Shown: positions 29,015 to 35,033 of the stretch, in pieces
How the letters are laid out: every line of letters starts with the position of its first letter
Position numbering within the stretch: position 1 is the stretch's first letter
NCBI GenBank assembly: GCA_019247195.1
Contig: JAFAPI010000061.1
Span: forward strand, 1-35,033
Direction: 5' to 3'
From: Gammaproteobacteria bacterium
Lineage (GTDB): Bacteria; Pseudomonadota; Gammaproteobacteria; Steroidobacterales; Steroidobacteraceae
DNA: 35,033 nucleotides
Position numbers and translations under genes: made by a program
The notes under the pieces: generated by a model
The model's input: only the letters and a program-made list of their open reading frames with translations
Told to the model about the DNA's origin: nothing
Databases searched by the model: none

Positions 29015-29814
29015 GCGAATCCGACGCCGCTGCAGCCATCACCCGGCTGCTGGCGCTCATGGCACGCCTGCGCGATCCCGCCTGCGGCTGCCCCTGGGAC
29101 TTGCAGCAGACCTTTGCCAGCATTGCGCCCTATACGCTCGAGGAGGCCTACGAGGTGGCAGACGCCATCGAGCGCGAGGACTGGACGCATCTGCGCGAGG
29201 AGCTCGGTGATCTGCTGTTCCAGGTCGTGTTTCACGCCCGCCTGGCGCAGGAGCGCGGGTGGTTCGACTTCGCCGCCGTGACGCGCGACATCGATGCCAA
29301 GCTGCGTCGACGTCATCCGCACCTTTTCGGCGGGGCCACGCTTGCCGCCGCGGACCTGCCGCGGGTGTGGGAGGCGCAGAAGGCCGCGGAGCGGCAAGCG
29401 CATGGGCGCGGCGATGGAGTGCTGGACGGTATTCCGCAAGCGCTGCCGGCGCTGACCCGCGCCACCAAGCTCGGTCGCCGGGCGGCGCGGGTGGGATTCG
29501 ACTGGACTGACCACACACCGGTGCGCGCCAAGGTGCTGGAGGAGCTGGCCGAGCTGGATGGTGCGCTCAGGGGCGGCGGCGCGGCTCATCAGGCTGTGGT
29601 CGAGGAGCTGGGCGATCTGCTGTTTGCCATCGTCAACTGGAGCCGTCATCTGCAGGTTGATGCCGAGGAAGCGCTGCGCCGGGCGAGCGCCAAGTTCGAG
29701 CGACGTTTCCGTCGCATGGAGTCACTCGCCAAGGGACGCAGCCAGACACTGGCGGGCCTGTCCGCGGCGCAGTGGGATGAGCTCTGGCAGGAGGCCAAGC
29801 TGAACGGTTCCTGA
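29011..29814 (+). CDS. mazG: Nucleoside triphosphate pyrophosphohydrolase MazG
   Basis: House-cleaning enzyme that converts (d)NTPs to monophosphates and pyrophosphate. I start it at GTG 29011, overlapping the Nudix stop as GTGA and preceded by GGAGGA at 29002-29007, giving 267 residues against 263 in E. coli. Both MazG repeats are present: TLEEAYEVADAI with REELGDLLFQVVFH, and KVLEELAELDGAL with VEELGDLLFAIVNW. The acidic E-x-x-E...E-x-x-D sets that bind magnesium are kept in both. CPWDLQQTFASIAPYT is the typical N-terminal block. It closes the fumC-nudL-mazG operon. Confidence 0.96.
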   Translation: MSESDAAAAITRLLALMARLRDPACGCPWDLQQTFASIAPYTLEEAYEVADAIEREDWTHLREELGDLLFQVVFHARLAQERGWFDFAAVTRDIDAKLRRRHPHLFGGATLAAADLPRVWEAQKAAERQAHGRGDGVLDGIPQALPALTRATKLGRRAARVGFDWTDHTPVRAKVLEELAELDGALRGGGAAHQAVVEELGDLLFAIVNWSRHLQVDAEEALRRASAKFERRFRRMESLAKGRSQTLAGLSAAQWDELWQEAKLNGS

Positions 29815-29875
29815 AACTCGCCGCGTACGCGCTCAGTTCGCCCGATGATGCGGTGTTGAGTTAGGCTTGTCGGTT

Positions 29876-30139
29876 GTGAGCGTTCTTCGCCGTCAACTCT
29901 ATGTGAGCGTGTTGGCGCTCGGCGCGGTCGCGGCCTCGGCACCGCCGCCGGGCGCACCAACCGGCGGTGTAACCATGGATCAGGCGGTACGCCGCGTCGA
30001 AGCGCAATTTCACGCTCGGGTCGTGAAGGCCGAGGCCCAACAGAGCGACGGCCACACCGTCTATGTGCTGCGTCTGCTCAACGAGTCGGGAAAGGTCTGG
30101 ACAGTGCACGTCGATGCCAGCAGCGGCACGGTGCAGTAG
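29876..30139 (+). CDS. Small periplasmic PepSY-domain protein
   Basis: Protein of 87 residues from GTG 29876 (a TTG at 29867 is an alternative). An N-terminal signal peptide (LRRQLYVSVLALGAVAASA) is followed by a single PepSY-like domain: MDQAVRRVEAQFHARVVKAE, then VYVLRLLNESGKVWTVHVDA and a final GTVQ. Such proteins often precede PhoP/PhoQ-type genes and are thought to bind or inhibit in the periplasm. Here the response regulator starts 14 bases after its stop, so a role as an input or accessory factor of the sensor kinase is likely, though inferred from position. Confidence 0.75.
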   Translation: MSVLRRQLYVSVLALGAVAASAPPPGAPTGGVTMDQAVRRVEAQFHARVVKAEAQQSDGHTVYVLRLLNESGKVWTVHVDASSGTVQ

Positions 30140-30153
30140 CCAGGCCGCCTGTC

Positions 30154-30837
30154 ATGCGCGCGCTCGTAGTGGAAGATGAAGCAATACTGCGTGAGACGCT
30201 GCGCACGCGCCTCGCCGCGGCGGGGTTCACCGTGGACGTCGCCGCCGACGGTCAGGAAGGCATGTTCGCCGGTCTGGAATATCCCATCGACGTCGCCATC
30301 ATCGACCTGGGTCTGCCGGGTATCAGCGGACTTGAACTCATCCGGCGGCTACGGGCGGCTCGGAAGAAACTGCCAATTCTGATCCTCACCGCCCGTGACA
30401 ACTGGCAGGACAAGGTCGAGGGGCTGCAGGCCGGCGCCGACGACTATGTCACCAAGCCGTTCCATTTCGAGGAAGTACTGGCCCGGGTGCAGGCGTTGCT
30501 GCGCCGCGCAGGAGGCTGGGCGAGCCCGCAGCTGCGCTGCGGCTCGGTGGTGCTGGATACGCGCGCGCAGACCGTCGCGGTCGGCGAGCGGCCGGTCGAG
30601 CTCACCACCTTCGAGTACCGCATTCTCGAGCATCTGATGCTGCGCGCCGGCGAGGTGATCTCCAAGGCCGAACTCACCGAGCGGCTCTACGATCAGGATT
30701 TCGAGCGCGACAGTAACGTCATCGAAGTGCTGATCGGCCGGTTGCGCCGCAAGCTCGATCCGGACGAGCAGCTGCATCCTATCGAGACCTTACGCGGGCG
30801 GGGATACCGTCTCGCCCTGCCACGCGAGACCGGCTAG
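30154..30837 (+). CDS. PhoP-like response regulator (OmpR family)
   Basis: DNA-binding regulator of 227 residues. The receiver domain has the acidic pair in VVEDEAILR (E7-D8-E9), phosphoacceptor D51 in IIDLGLPG, T79 in LILTARD and K101 in YVTKPFHFEE. The output domain is a winged helix with LTTFEYRILEHLM, SKAELTERLYDQ and DSNVIEVLIGRLRRKL, the last matching PhoP/QseB. The kinase starts 15 bases after its stop. It is closest by eye to PhoP, but the Mg2+/peptide response of enterobacterial PhoP cannot be assumed. Confidence 0.92.
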   Translation: MRALVVEDEAILRETLRTRLAAAGFTVDVAADGQEGMFAGLEYPIDVAIIDLGLPGISGLELIRRLRAARKKLPILILTARDNWQDKVEGLQAGADDYVTKPFHFEEVLARVQALLRRAGGWASPQLRCGSVVLDTRAQTVAVGERPVELTTFEYRILEHLMLRAGEVISKAELTERLYDQDFERDSNVIEVLIGRLRRKLDPDEQLHPIETLRGRGYRLALPRETG

Positions 30838-30852
30838 GGTCTGCGCCCGGCC

Positions 30853-32196
30853 GTGCACTCACTCAGTCGCCGGGTCCTGATCTCAGTGGCACTGCCACTG
30901 GCGCTGTTCTGCGGGGTAATGATGTGGGTGCTGGACAGCGGATTCCGCGAGCTCTCAGCACGCTCGCTGCGCGGGGTGCTCGATGCGGAGATGGTATCCC
31001 TGATCGCCGCAGCCGATCCGCAGCCTGACGGCGGCTATGCGCCCTCGCCACAGTCGCTCGACCCACGCCTGGCCCGCCCTCGCTCGGGGCTGTACGCCGC
31101 CATCCGTTCGGACGGTCCGGAATGGCGCTCTCCGTCGACGGCCGGCCGGCGGGTCAATTTCGGACCCGCGCTGCGCGGCGGCGAGCGGCGCTATTCCTAT
31201 GACAGTTTCGGGCACGATCGGGTCGCAATCGAGAACCGCGCCATCGAGTTCGTCGACAGCGCGACGGGGACGGCCCGCGCACTCACTTTCAGCATCGCGG
31301 TCAGCCTGAGCCCCTACGAGGAGCAGCTGTGGAGTTTCCGGCGCGCCCTGGTGGGCTGGTTTCTGGGGCTCATGCTGCTGCTGTTGGTGACGCTCGCCGC
31401 GCTGCTGCAGTGGGTGCTCGCGCCGCTGCGGCGCCTGCAGCGCGAGATCCACGAGGTCGAGGAGGGTCGCAGTACGCAGCTCGGGGTGGGTTATCCGCGC
31501 GAGATCGCCGGGGTCGCGGGCAACCTCAACACGCTGCTCGGCAGCGAGCGCCGGCGCGTCAGTCGTTACCGCGACACCCTCGGCAATCTCGCGCATAGCC
31601 TCAAGACCCCGCTCGCCGTCATGCGCGCCAGTCTGACGGCCGCCGACTCCGGTCCGGTGCTCGCCGCCGAGATCGAGCGGATGAATGGCATCATCGAGCA
31701 CCAGTTGAAACGCGCTGCGGCCTCCGGGGGCGGCCTGCTGGGCCAGGCGCCGGTCGAGGTTGGACCGCTGGCCGTGGAGCTGCGTCTTGCCTTGCTCAAG
31801 GTCTACGCGGGCAAGGACTTGTCGATCGAACTCGCCGTGGTCGGCGCGGCCTCCTTCACCGGCGACCGCTCGGACCTGCTGGAGCTGCTGGGCAACCTGC
31901 TCGACAACGCCTGCAAGTGGTGCCGCAGCCGCGTTCTCTTGAGCGCCACCATCCAGACGGCGGCGCCGCCCCGGCAGCGACTCGAGCTGACCGTCGAGGA
32001 CGACGGACCGGGCATCTCGGATGCGGATCGCGAGCGTGTGCTCGAGCGGGGAGTGCGAACCGACGAGAAGGTCCCGGGCCACGGACTGGGGCTCGCGATG
32101 GTGCGCGAGACCGTGGAGCTGTACGGCGGGCAGCTGACGCTTGAAACCTCGCAGCTCGGCGGTTTGTGCGCGCGGGTGCGGTTGCCGGGTCGCTAG
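30853..32196 (+). CDS. PhoQ-like sensor histidine kinase
   Basis: Membrane sensor of 447 residues from GTG 30853. There are two transmembrane helices (about residues 9-28 and 169-193) enclosing a periplasmic domain of about 140 residues, then a HAMP-like linker ([17 protein letters not shown]). The dimerisation helix carries the phosphoacceptor H248 in [15 protein letters not shown]. The ATPase domain has the N box [13 protein letters not shown]1 VEDDGPGIS and G2 GHGLGLAMV. The N-box wording and the kinase core resemble PhoQ. Its stop is shared with the ALDH gene in a CTAG on opposite strands. Confidence 0.92.
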   Translation: MHSLSRRVLISVALPLALFCGVMMWVLDSGFRELSARSLRGVLDAEMVSLIAAADPQPDGGYAPSPQSLDPRLARPRSGLYAAIRSDGPEWRSPSTAGRRVNFGPALRGGERRYSYDSFGHDRVAIENRAIEFVDSATGTARALTFSIAVSLSPYEEQLWSFRRALVGWFLGLMLLLLVTLAALLQWVLAPLRRLQREIHEVEEGRSTQLGVGYPREIAGVAGNLNTLLGSERRRVSRYRDTLGNLAHSLKTPLAVMRASLTAADSGPVLAAEIERMNGIIEHQLKRAAASGGGLLGQAPVEVGPLAVELRLALLKVYAGKDLSIELAVVGAASFTGDRSDLLELLGNLLDNACKWCRSRVLLSATIQTAAPPRQRLELTVEDDGPGISDADRERVLERGVRTDEKVPGHGLGLAMVRETVELYGGQLTLETSQLGGLCARVRLPGR

Positions 32197-33734
32197 GGAG
32201 CGACCTTGAACTCGATCCCTTGGGCGAGCGGCAGCTGCCGGGACCAGTTTACGGTGTTGGTTTGGCGGCGCATGTACGCCTTCCAGGCATCGGAGCCCGA
32301 TTCGCGGCCGCCGCCGGTGTCCTTCTCGCCGCCGAACGCGCCGCCGATCTCCGCGCCGGAGGTGCCGAGATTGACGTTGGCAATGCCGCAGTCGCTGCCC
32401 GCGGCGGACAGAAACAGTTCTGCGTGCTGCAGGCGGTCGGTGAACAGCGCCGAGGACAGCCCATGGGCGGCGGCATTCTGCGCGCGGATGGCCTCCGCCA
32501 GGGACTCGACCGGGATCAGGTAAAGGATCGGGGCAAAGGTTTCGCTCTGCACGATCGGCCACTCGTTTCGCGCGCGGATGATGGTGGGTTCGACAAAGTG
32601 GCCGGGTCGCTTGAGCACCTGACCGCCGGTCAGCACCTCGCCACCCGCCGCCACTGCGGCCTGGATTGCGCCCCGGTAACGCTCGACCGCGGCGGCGTCG
32701 ATCAGCGGGCCCATCAGCGTGCCCTCAACGAGGGGATCGCCGATGCGCACCTGCTGGTAGGCGTGCACCAGGCGCCGCTCGAGCTCGCCGGCAATCGCGC
32801 GGTGCGCGAGCACACGCCGCGTAGTGGTACAGCGCTGGCCGGCCGTTCCGACCGCGCCGAACACGATGGCCGGCACGGCGAGGTCGAGGTTGGCGGTCTC
32901 ATCGACGATGACCGCGTTGTTGCCGCCGAGTTCGAGCAGGCTCTTGCCCAGGCGCGCTGCGACCCGTTCACCGACGCGCCGCCCCACCTCCGTGGATCCG
33001 GTGAAAGAGACGAGTGCGACGCGGCGGTCCTCGACGAAGCGCGTCGCGAGCTCGGTGCCGAAATCGATGAACATCTGAAAGACCGCCGGCAGGCCCTGGG
33101 CCTGCATCACCTTGTTGCACAGACTCTGCACCGCGAGCGCGGTGAGCGGTGTCTTCGGCGACGGCTTCCACACGCAGGCATTGCCGCACACCGCGCCGAG
33201 GAAGGCGTTCCACGACCACACGGCGACGGGGAAGTTGAAAGCCGAGATGATGCCGACCACACCGAGCGGATGCCATTGCTCGGCCATGCGGTGCTGGGCG
33301 CGCTCGGAGTGCATGGTGAGTCCGTAGAGCATGCGGGACTGGCCTACGGCGAAGTCGGCGATGTCGATCATCTCCTGCACTTCGCCGAGGCCCTCGGCGC
33401 GGATCTTGCCGTTCTCCAGCGACACGAGCGTGCCGAGGTCCTCCTTGTGCCGGCGCAGCTCCTCCGCGAGCTGCCGAACCGCCTCGCCCCGTTTGGGCGC
33501 CGGCACGTCGCGCCACGCGGTAGCCGCCGACAGCGCCGCGGTCATCACGGCTTCGTACTCTTCCGCCCCGGGGGGACGCACCTGCGCGATCAGCGACCCG
33601 TCGGCAGGATTGCGCACGTTCACCAGGGGGGCGGCACTCGTCTGCGACCAGCCGCCATTGCCCGACCAGGCGCCGGGGTTGACGGCGGCGAGGCCCAGCC
33701 GGCCGAGCAGCGCGTTGAGATCCGGCGTGCTCAT
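32193..33734 (-). CDS. Alpha-aminoadipic semialdehyde dehydrogenase (ALDH7 / AmaB type)
   Basis: Oxidises 2-aminoadipate 6-semialdehyde (in equilibrium with piperideine-6-carboxylate) to 2-aminoadipate in lysine breakdown. The 513-residue product has N167 in SAFNFP, E268 in LELGGNN, and the nucleophile C302 in [12 protein letters not shown]. The block [18 protein letters not shown] and the continuing [14 protein letters not shown], together with the C-terminal LPLAQGIEF, are the hallmark of ALDH7 (human antiquitin) and distinguish it from other aldehyde dehydrogenases. The frame is open to 33968 but ATG 33734 overlaps the upstream stop as ATGA. The 3' end shares a CTAG with the kinase gene. 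Confidence 0.93.
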   Translation of the reverse strand: MSTPDLNALLGRLGLAAVNPGAWSGNGGWSQTSAAPLVNVRNPADGSLIAQVRPPGAEEYEAVMTAALSAATAWRDVPAPKRGEAVRQLAEELRRHKEDLGTLVSLENGKIRAEGLGEVQEMIDIADFAVGQSRMLYGLTMHSERAQHRMAEQWHPLGVVGIISAFNFPVAVWSWNAFLGAVCGNACVWKPSPKTPLTALAVQSLCNKVMQAQGLPAVFQMFIDFGTELATRFVEDRRVALVSFTGSTEVGRRVGERVAARLGKSLLELGGNNAVIVDETANLDLAVPAIVFGAVGTAGQRCTTTRRVLAHRAIAGELERRLVHAYQQVRIGDPLVEGTLMGPLIDAAAVERYRGAIQAAVAAGGEVLTGGQVLKRPGHFVEPTIIRARNEWPIVQSETFAPILYLIPVESLAEAIRAQNAAAHGLSSALFTDRLQHAELFLSAAGSDCGIANVNLGTSGAEIGGAFGGEKDTGGGRESGSDAWKAYMRRQTNTVNWSRQLPLAQGIEFKVAP

Positions 33735-34903
33735 GCCACCGCCGACCTGCGCCGCCGCTGGTGGCCAGCCTTGCCGGACACCACCACCTCCCCCGACACG
33801 TGCTTGGTTCCCCCCGGCGCGTAATACCGACCGAAGCGGTTGGCGAGGATGTCGATCAGCCGGAACTGCTCCTGCGCCACGAACCCCGCGTAGCGGCCCT
33901 TGTGCTCGAACACCAGATCCACGACCGCGGTGATACCGGCCGCGGTCGTCACCTGGATGGCTGACCATAGCCGGCCGGCGATGACCTGCGGGTAGACCTT
34001 GTTGACGTAGTTCTCCTCGCGCAGCTGCCCGTCCTGCTTACCGGTCACCGCGGCGTACACGATGACCACGTCCTGGAGCGTCTGCGGCACGGCGTTTTCC
34101 AGAATGCGCTTGAGGGTGCCGCGGTCGTGGTTGAGTTTCAGATCGTTCATCAGCAGGCGCATCTGTGCGCAATGTCCGGGATAGCGGATGGTCTTGTAGT
34201 TCATCAGCTCCACGTGCCGGCCGTGTGTCTCCGCCAGCGAGCCGAGTCCGCCCGAGGTGTTGAAAGCCTCGTAGAGGGTGCCATCGATCTCGATCTCCTC
34301 GAGCCCCTCGAGCGGGGCGAGCTCGAGCAGACGCCCGTCCATCACCGCCTGGCAGGCATTGCCGTACTCGTTGATCAGGCCCTCGGTAGACCAAGTGAGG
34401 GAGTACTTCAGCACGTTATTCGGATGCTGGGGCAGGGCGCCGACGCGCAGCTTTACCGCACGCAGCTCGTCGAAGTGCGTGATGAGCTCGGCCGCCGCGA
34501 TGCTGATGAAACCGGGAGCGAGACCACACTGCGGTACGAAGGCGTGGCTGGCCCCCACCGCGATGGCGCGCACCGCACGCGTAACCTCGACGTCTTCGGT
34601 CAGATCGAAATAATGGGTCCCGGCAGCGCGCGCCGCCTCGGCGACGCCGACATTGCAGTAATAAGGAAGGCCGGAGATCACCGCGTCTACCGGGTGCTGC
34701 TCCAGGTGTCGCGCAAGTGCGGGCCCGTTACTCGCATCGAGCGTCACGGCAGTGAGACTGCCGGCGCCATGCGCGCGCACGACGGCCTCGGCCGCCATGC
34801 CATCCACGTCGGCGAGCTGCACCTTATAACTACCCGACTCGGCAAGCAGTCCGGAGATGAGCGCGCCGATTTTCCCGGCGCCAAGAATCAAGACACGGTG
34901 CAT
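33731..34903 (-). CDS. Saccharopine dehydrogenase (glutamate-forming)
   Basis: Converts saccharopine to 2-aminoadipate semialdehyde and glutamate, the step before the ALDH7 enzyme next to it. The 390-residue protein starts [17 protein letters not shown], with the Rossmann loop G8-A-G-K-I-G13. It also has [43 protein letters not shown], and a second half with [11 protein letters not shown] and [10 protein letters not shown] as in LYS9-type enzymes. The open frame reaches 34987, but ATG 34903 has GAGGAG (34912-34907) just upstream and starts the conserved sequence. No lysine-ketoglutarate reductase gene is in the window; it may lie beyond the right edge. Confidence 0.93.
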   Translation of the reverse strand: MHRVLILGAGKIGALISGLLAESGSYKVQLADVDGMAAEAVVRAHGAGSLTAVTLDASNGPALARHLEQHPVDAVISGLPYYCNVGVAEAARAAGTHYFDLTEDVEVTRAVRAIAVGASHAFVPQCGLAPGFISIAAAELITHFDELRAVKLRVGALPQHPNNVLKYSLTWSTEGLINEYGNACQAVMDGRLLELAPLEGLEEIEIDGTLYEAFNTSGGLGSLAETHGRHVELMNYKTIRYPGHCAQMRLLMNDLKLNHDRGTLKRILENAVPQTLQDVVIVYAAVTGKQDGQLREENYVNKVYPQVIAGRLWSAIQVTTAAGITAVVDLVFEHKGRYAGFVAQEQFRLIDILANRFGRYYAPGGTKHVSGEVVVSGKAGHQRRRRSAVA

Positions 34904-34922
34904 AGGCTCCTCGAAAGTCCCG

Positions 34923-34942
34923 ACCGACGCAGCGACGTCGGT
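34923..34942 (-). promoter_or_regulatory. Hairpin in the leader of the saccharopine dehydrogenase operon
   Basis: A perfect seven-base stem (ACCGACG, six-base loop, CGTCGGT) lies between the predicted promoter and the ribosome site, about 20 bases before the ATG. Its sequence is also a near-palindrome in DNA, so it could be either an operator or an mRNA element. A T-run precedes it on the transcribed strand, so it is not a terminator of this operon. Confidence 0.45.
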
Positions 34943-34958
34943 GAAAAAACCCTGTGAA

Positions 34959-34987
34959 ATCATAGCACTTGCCGGATCGGCGCTCAA
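34959..34987 (-). promoter_or_regulatory. Promoter of the lysine catabolic operon
   Basis: On the minus strand TTGAGC (34987-34982), a 17-base spacer and TATGAT (34964-34959) form the best sigma-70 promoter in the window; TGC directly before the -10 adds an extended -10. The predicted leader is about 49 bases. No regulator gene is visible in the remaining 46 bases to the right edge. Confidence 0.6.
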
Positions 34988-35033
34988 GCGTGTGGACGCG
35001 GCGAACTGGCGGTCCCAGCTCGGCTATCGATCA

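Noticed and set aside
34992-35033. Start of a plus-strand gene at the right edge (GTG at 34992)
   Set aside because: Only 14 codons are visible, without a ribosome site or recognisable motif, and it overlaps the -35 side of the minus-strand promoter.

Overview
The window is 35 kb of densely packed, GC-rich bacterial chromosome and reads as core metabolism of a gammaproteobacterium. The pointers are a fused ThrA aspartokinase-homoserine dehydrogenase in a thrABC order, MsrPQ, AcnA, and an MnmA/NudJ/PurB neighbourhood like that of E. coli. The combination with KynA and a saccharopine-type lysine catabolic pair resembles the Xanthomonadales/Nevskiales side of the class, but the exact genus cannot be read from the sequence. 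I see no rRNA, tRNA, CRISPR array or insertion sequence, and no gene-free stretch above 300 bases.

Layout, left to right. Positions 1-4948 (+) hold thrA (5' end outside the window), thrB, thrC and a NERD-fold membrane protein. Positions 4945-7230 (-) hold an M20 dipeptidase and tatD. Positions 7234-8034 (+) hold a secreted TPR-like protein of unknown role. Positions 8093-12501 (+) hold a MacAB-like exporter: adaptor, ATPase and two different FtsX-type permeases. Positions 12476-15430 (-) hold an L-threonine aldolase and an ABC-2 exporter. kynA lies at 15539-16396 (+). Positions 16353-17941 (-) hold the MsrPQ methionine sulfoxide repair system. Positions 17999-26836 (-) run, in transcription order, purB, a DUF7931-like gene, nudJ, mnmA, acnA and a HAD phosphatase. 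Positions 26925-29814 (+) hold fumC, a CoA-type Nudix hydrolase and mazG. Positions 29876-32196 (+) hold a PepSY protein and a PhoP/PhoQ-like two-component system. Positions 32193-34903 (-) hold the lysine pair: saccharopine dehydrogenase and ALDH7-type aminoadipate semialdehyde dehydrogenase.

The standout is acnA. A 517-residue intein with LAGLIDADG endonuclease motifs (19852-21402) interrupts the aconitase exactly before a cysteine that binds the [4Fe-4S] cluster. That cysteine is therefore also the splicing nucleophile, so the enzyme cannot build its cluster site until the intein leaves. The intein's usual penultimate His is Ser, which raises the possibility of slow or conditional splicing in a TCA-cycle enzyme.

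Two architectural themes recur. Same-strand neighbours are repeatedly joined by four-base NTGA stop/start overlaps (ATGA, GTGA, TTGA and apparently CTGA). All four convergent gene pairs overlap at their 3' ends, two of them through a shared CTAG in which both stop codons lie. Several genes also have a -10-like hexamer six bases before the ATG and no Shine-Dalgarno sequence, which suggests leaderless transcripts.
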